From Lepidodermella squamata (Eukaryota > Gastrotricha), in contig JBLDXI010000024.1 of the NCBI GenBank assembly GCA_047495785.1, positions 2,790,001-2,854,000 on the forward strand: a stretch of 64,000 nucleotides of DNA, read 5' to 3'. This document shows positions 42,793 to 53,529 of this stretch, piece after piece. Position 1 is the stretch's first letter, and each line of letters opens with the position of its first letter. Under the pieces are notes generated by a model, which saw only the letters and a list, made by a program, of their open reading frames with translations, ran no database searches and was not told the origin of the DNA. A program made the translations under genes and the position numbers.

Positions 42793-44145
42793 TTAAAACA
42801 AGGCTAGTCTATCGTTGCAGTCGCGACGCGCCAATCCATCTTCACAGTCGCAAAGCATGGCGTAGCATCGATTCGTGTTTTCGCAATCGCAAAGATCTAC
42901 CAGTGGCAAAATTACTTATTAACAATCGGGATCTACGTGATATCTCGTTGTATTTATACCTTGAGAACAATCGGGACCAGTTTTCCACTTGTTGAAGCAT
43001 TCACAGTTACCGGGCGCTTTGCAATAAGCGTCGTTGGAACAAATTGTAGAGCCGCAAATTTCTGTGGTAATTAAAGTATTGACAGTAGTTTCTTTTAAAT
43101 TAGTGCTATTTAATACTAACGTTTATCACAAAGTGGCCCAGTCCAACCTTTATTGCACGAACAGACGTTGATACCAACGCATATTCCTTTCGTACAACCA
43201 GGATCGCAACTTGCCCTGGCTGGTACGAAAATTATTATTAATCATTATTTACATTGAGTTTTTTCGCCTTAAGTCTGAAGTTTGAAAGCTATCTAAAACA
43301 TGGCTTCATCCAACCCAGAGTTGTCCCCGGGTCGCGCTTTACCCGGTTCCAGGTCAGATCCGGGAACAGGGTCCGAAACTTTTGACAACACGAATGTACC
43401 CCTGAAGCAATTTACCTAAATTGTAGACCCGCAAATCGTAGAGTCTGACAGGGTCTTGGCAGCCGTTGTTCGCCACAGTCACAGAGATGACAGGACGCTC
43501 CATGCCAGCGGCCGCAATTGGAAATAGGACACCAGACAATGACTGTGCGCTAAACACCGCTGTGCAAGACGAATTCGTGCACATATCGACCCATATTTTG
43601 CTACCCCTGACGACGATGCCAACGTGGTGCCGGCCTCTGATACTATCAGGACGCAAAGCAACTTTCGGCATCGTATTGAAGTTGGTTGGATTCACCGTGG
43701 TCGCATTTGGCGATGAGAAAATTTGATACGAGGCTGCGTATCCCGCTTTCGAAGCATTAAACCGGCGTAGTTCGACATGTTCATCATTGCCCAAATTGAA
43801 AGCGGTGTAGCGTACGTCATCGTAAGAGTACCTGGAGATGTAGCTTTCTGGAGCTACAATTGGCGCGATCACTTCAATTTAAGGTAGAGCAGCAGATGAA
43901 ATGACTGAAAGAGCTGTTTAACATACCTCCGCTAAATCTAGCAAGTATCTCCGCTAAATCTAGCCAAGCATTGGCATATGTTTGCGGAGTTGCAAATTCC
44001 TCCTCTTTCATTGCACGGCGGAGAGCATTCTAATGGCAGATTTGGCAAATTCAACGTAGCATTGAACAGGTTTGAACTCACGCTAAAGAGTTTGGTGTAC
44101 AAGTGCGCTTACGTAAAAAGAGAACAAAACCGGAAAAAGCTTCAT
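42793..44145 (-). pseudogene. EGF - LamG-like - EGF x3 protein gene, disrupted
   Basis: Exons on the minus strand: 44145-44082 (leader MKLFPVLFSFYVSA...), 44029-43927 (EGF), 43871-43416 (a 152-residue beta-sandwich-like domain with GRHHVGIVVRGSKIWVDMC, resembling LamG or jelly-roll modules), 43219-43121 (EGF), 43061-42960 (EGF) and 42896-42793 (EGF-like, stop TAA). EGF exons are symmetric phase 1-1 (99 and 102 nt). Two lesions are visible: TAG as the last full codon of the leader exon (44085-44083), and a 22-bp tandem duplication (GCTAGATTTAGCGGAG unit) at the donor end of the first EGF exon, which makes it 103 nt and puts stops in the EGF frame. The gene is probably dead or needs alternative splicing. 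It lies inside the K cluster. Confidence 0.6.
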
Positions 44146-44551
44146 GATTTTACGGCAAATTCGGCTAAACTCAACACATCGAGCGAAACTGTTATTTCGA
44201 TGAGAATCGCGATGTGTTGCTAGGCCCTGAGCATTTTCGCCAGCGTTCCCGTCTGCCACCCACATTTAGGTGCGAGAAATAAGCCTGGACAGAAGCAACG
44301 TCTGCCGTCTGCGGCAGGTGAGATCTGGTTTATTATTATTCCACCCCATTTTTTTTTACTTTGCGCGAATGGTGCGAGACTGTATGAAATTTTTTTGCCA
44401 TTAGAAGGCTTGGGGCTCATGGTGTTTTATTTTGCAAATGAGGACTTCAGCAGGCAGCCTTTTATGGCCTCTATGTTGTCCATTAAAATTTAGGATTAAT
44501 GTCATGAGTTCCGCTTGTATAGCAGAAAGCTTCAATCGTTTCAATAGATCA
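44146..44551. other. Intergenic
   Basis: Short stretch between the 3' end of K3 and the EGF/LamG-like locus. No gene is seen. Confidence 0.5.
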
Positions 44552-47236
44552 TCATCTGCCAATCTCTGTCTCGCAGATGAAAAAGTACTTGCTGGAACAA
44601 GAAGTATCAACCCATAGGCCAGTTCTGCTCCGCCAAATTCCAGCACAAGATATGCCACCGTCATTCGGCTCACCCGGTTCATAAAACACAGCTGTTCGTG
44701 GCTCGCCTCCGTCCCAAGTAGCAAAAGGGACATTCGCAGAATTTCTCATCCCGATCCAAATGACATCGGGGCTAAAATACATTCCTGACGATGAAATAAA
44801 ATATAATCCAGTAATAATAGTTATTGGATGACAACTCACTTCCCGACGTCATTGTGAAACTCTGAACACACTTCTGCTCGTCGTAGGTGGAGATCGAAGC
44901 CAAATGCCAGTTGTTTTTCTTGCAGATAGCACTAGCCTCGTCAAACGTTGCCAATGTATTGTACAGCTTGTAGCAACTGCCTTTAAAGTAGTACGGGCAC
45001 CAGTCCTCAGCCTTCATTTTACATAAAGTATTAGCCGTGCCAGTCAATGGCTCCGTGGTCCAGTCATAGCCATCTGGAGCAGAAGGCGAACTCGAAATGG
45101 CTGCGTGTGGATACCAAACGCTGTTGAAAATTTGCCCATTGGCCCAGTCAGATTCAGCTGTAAAGGTTAAAGGGCCCTTGTTAATAATTAGTAGGTAAGA
45201 AGACTCTATCAAGATTCTTTCCAAGAGAGAATAAACTATCTATGCCATTCGAAATTGTCTATACGTCGAAGACTGAGACAACTGAGGCTCTCTATTCTCT
45301 ATTTTGAATTTTGATAAGCAGAGGCGAGGAATCCTTACGGCACATGGGTACGTTGCAGGCCTCTGCTTGGCCGTTGTCGCTTCGATAACACCACACACTG
45401 TTGTTGAATAGGCCGGGATCCGGATTGCGGCAGTACGACTGCGCCACATACCAATCTGGGTAGGTTTGCCATTTCGCCCTGTACGTATTGTTGGCATGGT
45501 CCCAAGTCCTGCAAGCCACCCCGCTAACAGTTTGCGCTTGGGTTCCGTAATATTCGCGGCCATTAGGTGTGAAGCGGCAATTCTCAGGCCATGACATCGA
45601 AATAGCTAAATATAAAGTTAATGATAACTCTATAATCGGGCAGCAGAAAAAGCTTACGTGTTTCGCAGACAGGCAAAAACGCTCCGTTCCAATCGACGAG
45701 GGAGATCGTGGTGTAGCCATTGATGGTATCGATTCGGTCAGCGTAAAATGCAGCGAAGTTTTCACCAGTCCCGCCATTAGGCTCATTGCTCCTGAGAAAA
45801 TCCAAGATTATATAGGAACTCATCAGGCAACTGGCAAGCAGTGGTTACCCTATCATCCAGGCCCATCGATCGTAGAGCGGATCCAGTAGCGTCAAGCTGC
45901 CATCAATAGTAGTCCAGTTTCCCTCGTGGCCATCGTCTATCCAATCGGTCCAACTGTGAATTGATATTGGAAGCCGGAATAGGTATGCTGAAATCAATGC
46001 TCGCTTCAACAATCCGGTCGGCGTAACCAATTTCCCACCCATTTGTCGGCATTTTGTGGCAGCCGAGTAAAAATCTAATTGACCTTTACTCACAGCAAGG
46101 CAAACGTCTCGGTAGCGAAGACCATAGGGACAAGCGCCCGGGTTGTTGCTGCCGAATTCATAGTACACAACAGCTGGGTTGCCAGGAGTTCTTGATACAT
46201 CGTAACAGGCCTTGTACTTCAACCAACAAGTTGATATTGTTACCGCGTATGTATAGGCTACACAGCCAAGCGTGCTCAAACACGCGTCATTACACTGTTG
46301 CCTTGTCAAGCCTGTCGCCGATTTTATGTCTCCGCCGGAGCATTGCGAGTTGGAAACGATCGCTGCAGGCGGGCGATCTGCGTGGATCTTATCGTAGATC
46401 CAAACCTCAGATGTCAGATCGGCGGTAGGAATTTCGCAAGATTTGGTCTTCAGACAGCACCTCTGGGTCAATTTCAGGAAAGCGAACGACACGCATTGAC
46501 TGCCATAGATTCGGTTGCATCGATCAGCACACTCCTGAGGACCTGATGCTAATATACACACTGGACTAGTTATATCATTTCCAGAGCAATCGCCGCGTCG
46601 TTTGACGTAGCCACTGATTTCCTCAACCGGTCGGCTCCAAAGATTCGAGTCAAACAATGCGTAACCTGTCCACCATTTCGGGATGGTCCCGTGACTGTTG
46701 CTGAGTACCTGCGGCGATAAAATAGGTCATTTAATTACTATATTTGCTACGGATGATTTTACCGAATAAAGAAAGGTTCGTTGCTGTTGGTTTTCGAATG
46801 TCACAAGATTCGAGCCTTGAGCTTCCTCGCAGAACTTCCATGCCGAGTTGCGATCAACCGGAGTGTCCATTCCATTGATGTAATAGCAGATGTGGCTATC
46901 TGGATCCATTACCCACTCAGGTGGACAAAACTGTCGTTTGTGGTACATTTGATGCTTGAATTGCAGGTCTGGTTTTAGAGGCGGAAGGGGTGTTGTTACA
47001 TTTGGAGGATGCTGATAGAGTTTGCATGATTTGAATGATTTGCTGTATGCTACGCTGTCGCAATTCTTCATCTGACAGTAGACAAAACATTCGCCGGTAA
47101 ATTTGGCCTCCACCTCGAAAATAGGGCTCAAGGTGGATGGCAACATGTTGGCGAAATCTGATCTACCAAACCAGTCCTCATCTGGCCTTGCAGCAAGATT
47201 TGGCAATGCTATCAGCACGACAATAAATGCGATCAT
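44552..47236 (-). CDS. PAN/C-type lectin/kringle mosaic protein, K3
   Basis: Six exons on the minus strand: 47236-46763, 46708-45849, 45791-45658, 45605-45339, 45157-44840 and 44784-44552 (2,286 nt, 761 aa). Architecture is as in K1: signal peptide (MIAFIVVLIALPNLAA), PAN-like segment (ECFVYCQMKNCDSVAY), partial C-type lectin segment (CPPEWVMDPDSHICYY), two PAN modules (CADRCNRIYGSQCVSF; CNDACLSTLGCVAY), a C-type lectin domain ending VCETR, a kringle with six Cys (YCRNPDPGLFNNSVWCYRSD), and a terminal C-type lectin domain with WIGMRN and CAGIW. It is predicted secreted, most likely binding glycans or proteins in innate recognition; no ligand can be inferred. It is the most intact copy and the closest relative of the K4 fragment. 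Confidence 0.87.
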
Positions 47237-50200
47237 TTTCGCTCGAAATTTAAAACTGGGATGAGCTTCTTTTGTCAGTTTCTTTTTCGCCTTCTTGCAT
47301 TATTTAGGTTTTAGGCATATAAATAGTGAAATAAACCGACAAACATCAGACAGAGGCGATGGTCGATTCTTTTCCGTTTTTGTTCAATGGTCTTGCCGCC
47401 ATTTTATGATCCTGAATGGCAAAACAGCTCGATCGAGGTATTTAGGAGAATAATGAAGTTGAAGCCACTGTTAAACCGAAGTGACTTGTTATTTGCATGA
47501 TTAATAAGTTATCCTATTTCGAATATTTAACATCGCATTCTGGTTGTTATAACATGCCAGCGCTGTTGCACTTCGAGTAAGCGCTATCTTATCTTCGTGG
47601 CGTTACCAAGACCGCATGCTATTGTGATTGGGCGTTCGCCCTAGTTAAACTGGAGAACATGCGCAGGCACTGAATCGATGATGGCACTGAATAATTCAAC
47701 AAACATAAAGGAAAAAACTTGTAATAAAAAGATTAGAACCTTCTTGGCCAGACGCCACCTCTACCCTTTGGCTTCGGGCTGTAGCAATGTTATAATCTAA
47801 TGGTTTCGCTTTTCCATCAAACCTTGAACCATACGCTTCGAATCTTAATAACATGATTTAAAAATTCAAAAACAAAAAAATATAAAAATTTATTTTAATT
47901 TATATGATAATTTCATGCTTATAAACACAGGTTAGATTATTTTTCCGGTTTTCAACTGCTGGACATTTTATTAGAGTCGGCTCCTGAAGGTCAGCAGTTC
48001 CTGAAAATGTTGCGGCCGCAGAGAATTGAACCCGTGGCGCCCGCGAAAAATGTTAAAAAAACTGCTGTGTCCATTTTTACCTGTGGCGCAAAACGTGCGA
48101 ATCCTTGACAGTTGACAGAACCGGACAGCAGATTCCAGTCGAAAAAGCAGGGTCGATTAGCATCAGTGACATGGTTCGATGTTTATGACTTCTAAAGAGA
48201 TTAAATGAAAATGTTCAATTAGGTCGGAAGGTCGTTTTGTGGACACTTTCTGCGCTGATCTTTTGGCTGATGTTTTTGATTTGGCTGAAAGTTTGATAAT
48301 TCGGTTACAAACGATCAGGGGATTCCGAACAACATTTTTCATTAGATCTTGATGATAATTTTCAGGTTCGGGATCTCAGAGAGGATACCATTAATGGGTC
48401 CTAACAAGTTTTTAAATACAAAAAATTTGGTTTTAGTCCAAAATATCGAAACCAAAATGCCAAAATTTCGCATTTCGCCTGAGGAATCCGGATCGGCAGG
48501 TAAATTTTGGAGAATTTAGGAGCTCACCTTGATTCTTAAAAAATAGGAAAATGAACCTCTAAAATTTGGACACCTCATTTGCATATGCTAATTCGGCCTT
48601 GCTCAAACTTTATTCCTTCTAGAGTAATTTTTCTCGTGTTTTTAAAGGCGATTCTGGTAACGACTTGAGACTAAAATGATGAACGTATTGGCAAATTTGG
48701 TACCGCTGGAAAGCCCATGCCGTGAGCGATTAATCGGTGACATTTATTCTTTGAAGGTAAACGTAGGAAAATACCCAGGCCGCATTTGTATTGTAATCTG
48801 GAACGCCATTACAAGGATATTTGGAAATCCGAAATCGATGTTTTTGCGACAATCACCTTTTGAGTTTAGCGAAAAACGAAAGCGGATGATGACACACGAA
48901 AAGATTGTACGACCTGTGTAGCGTTCAAGGTTAACTTCAGTACAATTGCTGCATTACGATAGCCGGTATCTACTCATGTAGTGAATCGCCAAGCGTCGAG
49001 ATGAAAAGCAATCTGAGATGAAATATCATTCCATTTATTTCACATCCTGCAAAGATTTTTCGAGATTTTTCTCACCTGCATAACACTTGCACTCAATGAC
49101 AATATCATGTATTTCATAATTTTGTTATGGCAAGTATTTTTTTGCTGAAGGGAGAAAAGATCAACTCGAAAATCCTGATAAGTTGTTTTTCTATCGCTCC
49201 AGGAACAAATTAGTGAATTACCTTTCGGCTAAATTTCCTTCATTAAAATTTCTCGTAAATAATTTTGTAAAATATTCAATTTCTCTCCGCTGACTGAATG
49301 GCTTTTATTGTGGGCTCTTCATATCCATCTCCTTAACGAATAGTCTTCGTGGAATTATGACCGCAACTAAGAAACAATAACAAGCATCAATATATTCTTT
49401 ACCTATACATCAAAACGCAAAAATCACTAGAGACAGCCGATTAATTGTACGCGCATAAATCCGAAACAATAGACTCGCTTTTGCTATAATACGTAACAAA
49501 ACATGCTTATAGAAAAGGTATTGCGAGTAGAGTATACAGCGATATTCGCGAATAATTTGTTGTTTATCATTATTTATAGGTTTTTAGTTAGCCAGCTTAT
49601 ACAGGAGCTTCCTAATCTGTACTAGCATCGATAAGTTGTATCGAGTACGCGCACATTTGCGTGATCATGAATCATGAATCATCGTGTAATAAAAATTTGC
49701 GACGCGGGCCAAAATTTATTTATCGACAATCGGCGAGTGAAAAGACGCGTCCATCGATTTCACGGTTCATTTCACCTATCGCTAAATTTTTTGTTACTAT
49801 AATCAGCATCCGCTGGTCACTCAATTTTCAACACCGATAAAGGAAAATATTTTTCCAAATTCCACACAATTTTTCAAGATTTCAGGATTTATTTACGTGA
49901 TTTTGTCACATTAAAATAATGGGCGGGTTTATGAATCACCTGTTTTTCTTTGAGATGGCCTTATTAACGGGCTCTTTCTGACCGCGCATTAATGACACGT
50001 ATTTTTCGGCACCATTATTACTGGCCTTAATGGCGCGCAAAACTGGCCGCGGTTATAATTGCATTGAAAAACGCAAATAAACCAGCGTGATTTAACCCAG
50101 CATCAGCGGCGCAAAAAAATATATTACGTGTGTATAAGTGCGACAGATTCGGAAAGTTGAGACTCCTGAAAAATGCTTCCGCAAATATATGCGCGACGTT

Positions 50201-50291
50201 TCATCGATTAGCCGGGCCAAAAAAATGCAAATTTTAACAAATGCGATGCAATCTAGTTTTTTTTCAATTTTTTTTTCGTAGACAATGTAAC
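47237..50291. other. 3-kb intergenic region
   Basis: No convincing gene. The ORF at 48676-48921 (81 codons) has no recognisable motif or splice context. The left part (47237-47640) shows scattered similarity to the flank of K4 (41650-42010), so the K4/K3 duplication included upstream sequence. Confidence 0.5.
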
Positions 50292-52000
50292 ATGTATCGT
50301 GTGTTGGCTATTTTTGCTGATAATATTTCAAATTATCGCCTGCAATTATCTACCTGCTCGATTTCGCAATTTTTCGCGAATTATTTACTTCTGCTTATTA
50401 TGTCTGGTTTGACTACATTAGCAAATCCGGATTATTATTATGGCCTTTCAGATTACGAGTATCGAACCGGTTAGTTTGTGATGACCTGAATTTTCAAGTT
50501 ATTAACTTTTTTAAATTTCAGGTGAAAACGAGACATTTTCTTTCAAATGTTTTTCTTGCAACGATACTTACGAAGCTTGCCGTTCAACGCGATTTCCCGT
50601 CTACGCGAATTGCGGTGTAAATCAGTTTTGCATTGTGAGTTGCAATATGTTTTTTGAAGAAAAACTTCATATTTTCAATTTTGAGGAAATTTTGAAGACT
50701 TTAAATCTGATGGAGACTGGTGGTCGAAAATTGTTGCTTTTTCTAGACTTTTGGAATTTTTCTAATAATTTTGCGTGTAGCCAATGTAGCCAACTGCGTA
50801 AATGACCTAATAAACATTTTTCTCCAATTTTTTTACCCAAATTTTATTGATTTTTTACCTGTCAAATTTTTACAGAAAACTGTTAAAATGTGGGGGCGTT
50901 TAAAATTGAGACCAAAATTTCGAGTCGATAACGCTGCAAACTATCGACTTTACAAATCAGTGATTTTTCCGATATCAAGTGTCTAGGAAACCAATTTTGA
51001 AGTTTTTTGCATATTACCTGTGGGTGCCAGGTAAGGGCTATACAAATTCCCATGTTCGCTGGGACATCAGTACCAATCAGAAGAGAAAAGGCCAAATATT
51101 AAAGATATGAACAATTAGCTTCCAAGAATCTTTAATTTCCTATAAGGCAATGTTGTGTTTTCAAATTGTGTATTTCGAAGAAATAGTTTAGACATTTCTC
51201 CAACAGTGGGACCGGGTAAGAAACTTCATTTTTTTAATTTTCCTATTTTTTCCATCAATTCGAAGCATTTTAGAATTCTTTTTCTAGAACCACAGTAAAA
51301 TCCTTCTTCGAAATTTCCTGTTAATTTATAAATAATAATTAATTTTCTTTGGGATCGTGAAGAGTTCGCTATGAAATTCAAATGTTTCAATTTGCTCAAT
51401 TTTCAATTTAAATGTTGATATTTTATATATATTTTTTAAATTTTTCTCAAGACTGCTAGGACGGCGGATTATGTTTGGCAGGCATGTGCCGATCCGCTTG
51501 AGTGCCCGCGCTACCGGCCCAATTTTTACCTCAGCACAACCGTGTCACCATGGCAACATGGCCACATGCCAGTGATGCGAAGTTCACGCTACGAGCTGCC
51601 AACATTGCCATCCCTCAACCCGAAACAGAACCAAAAACGATCAGCCATCGAGCTGACACCCAGCCGGCCGGGAAGTACGGTCGCCGTTGTGAAACTGACG
51701 AGTCAAAAGCAGGCGGTGGAACAGGCGCGGAAGCGCATCATCAGCGAGCAGAGTAATAAATTGCGGCAAAATGTTGACCCGGCAATTTCGCAGATAACTT
51801 GCTGTGCGAATGACTACTGCAACTGTATCGAGTCGCAGTGCTACGCCGTGCACGACGACTACGAGCATCGCGACTATTTAGACTCATCACATGTTGTTAC
51901 TGCCACTATATTGCCGGTTCTCATCACTTCGACTCTTGCTTCGTTGTATATTGCCTATTATTTTTCGGATAATTGTTACCTATCACTGATTTTTCTGTGA
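50292..52000 (+). CDS. Ly6-like protein with long insert, L4
   Basis: Three exons, 50292-50469, 50522-50634 and 51452-52000 (840 nt, 279 aa, phases 1 and 0). An N-terminal hydrophobic leader (LLLLIMSGLTTLA) precedes an acidic Tyr-rich stretch, then FKCFSCNDTYEAC...QFC opens the Ly6-like domain. Exon 3 continues with WQACADPLECP, then about 80 basic, Pro/Gln-rich residues not found in L1-L3, and closes with TCCANDYCNCIESQC. A C-terminal hydrophobic stretch follows, suggesting a GPI or membrane anchor. The second intron is 817 nt, long for this region. An acceptor-like cgtag 12 nt before the ATG hints at a 5'UTR intron or trans-splicing. The start codon is tentative. Confidence 0.68.
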
Positions 52001-53529
52001 ATTTTATTTTTAAAGCTAATTATAGGTCACGTGAAATTGACGAAATCAAATGAAAAAATTGTATTAAACAAATTTATTATATATTAAGCTGGACTTTTCT
52101 TAGCAATAAAATGTTGGAGAGGAATGTGGCAGCTCTGCATGCTCAAAGGATGCACGCAGTTTCAAGGTCACGAGTGACAATTAAAAAGCGGCTTTTTATA
52201 ACGTGAGTGGAGAGGCAAAAACCAAAAAGGAACAAGACTTTTTTACATATCACCTTGAAATTGAAAATTGACGTAAAAAAGCCCAAATCCGAGTTATTCA
52301 ACGAAGCTAACAGTAAGTCATGCTCCAAATTTGAATGTTTCATTGATAATTGTTGAAAGGTAACCCTAGGTGTGGAGTCGCGGTGGGCATTTCAATTTAT
52401 GATAGAATCAAACTAGTGAGTCCTGCTGAAACGAGATCCCGAATGTCGCCGAAAAGCCTTACCACCTGTTCCTTTGAGTGGGAAGCTTCGTAGAGTCTAG
52501 TAGGGTCTTAGAGGTCTAAAACTTGCAAAATCCAAATCCACAAGAAAAATTGGTTCAGAACCCGGTGAAATCCAAGAATCTGTGCTAAGAGTCAACGTGG
52601 ACTTGTCAAGCTTGCTGGCTGAATCAGTAATTTGTCCCTATTTTCATGAAGTTCGATCCAAGTTAAGGGACCTTTTAGGTTTCCTGAGCCTTCCAACCGT
52701 GATTTCATTTTTCAGCAGGCAGATTTGACAAGTCCACGTTATCTAAGCCGTCTGGGTGAGACACGATTTGTTACTCAGTTTCAAAAAAAAATATTATGGT
52801 CGAAAAATTTCGAATATTACGTGAACGAAAAGCCACTTACGAATATCAATAAACGCTTACTTATTTAAGCACGAATATAACGACCCTAATCTGGGAAGGT
52901 CATTCCTTTTTTGAATATTGACCATTTTGAACATTTCTATTTCTTTTCCTTATCATTCGCAACGTAGTTTTTACCTAACTATAAGGACAAATGTTAGGTA
53001 CTTTGGACGGAGTTCTCCAGAAATTCCATGGATTTCGCTGTTCAACAAAATAGAACAGCATTAAATTTCCCGAGCGGATGTTTTTCTGAGTCATAACACA
53101 GACGGATATACTTTATTGATACGTTAAATGCAGGAAGAGGAGTTGAAAAGCATGGACTAGCCATTAAACCTGTGAAAGACGTAGGCGAATCTTCTAAGTT
53201 CTAGGTTCAAGTTTCAATCACCTATGCAATTTCTATCCTCACTAGCTCGCTACTGCTCGGCAGCTTGAGATTTTTGTTGCAAAAATATCTAGGCGAATAG
53301 AACATCCGGGTTGCTCCGGAAAGTAAAAGTGTCCTCTTGCACGCCATGCTTGAACAAATATATATATATGTATTGTACGTTATTGAGTGGTCAAAGTGAA
53401 GATATCGGAAAGGAACCCCAGCGCGATAATGGCAGGAAATTCCGCGACAGGATGCCGTGACAAATTTCGCAGCGTCGGCTTTTCCTTGATATTTAAACGA
53501 AAGAAAAAACAAAAAATCGGCGCAATCCA
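52001..53529. other. Intergenic with MITE and duplicated promoter segment
   Basis: Contains a small inverted-repeat element (52594-52740). From ~53030, it holds an upstream segment that is also present before the paralogue at 59152 (shared: ttattgatacgttaaatgcagga; gtcaaagtgaagat). No gene. Confidence 0.5.
52594..52740. repeat. Short inverted-repeat element (MITE-like)
   Basis: The ends AACGTGGACTTGTCAA and TTGACAAGTCCACGTT are perfect inverted repeats, with weaker complementarity further in (TGC..GCTGAA / TTCAGCAGGCA). The total is 147 bp with no coding capacity. No clear target duplication, although CTAAG occurs close to both ends. Confidence 0.45.

Noticed and set aside
43978-44223. Plus-strand ORF of 81 codons
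   Set aside because: It overlaps, in antisense, the EGF and leader exons of the disrupted EGF/LamG-like gene.
48005-48050. tRNA-like B-box sequence (gaattgaaccc on plus strand)
   Set aside because: No matching A box, acceptor stem or anticodon arm was found at the right distance.
48676-48921. Plus-strand ORF of 81 codons
   Set aside because: No recognisable feature and no neighbouring exon with matching phase.
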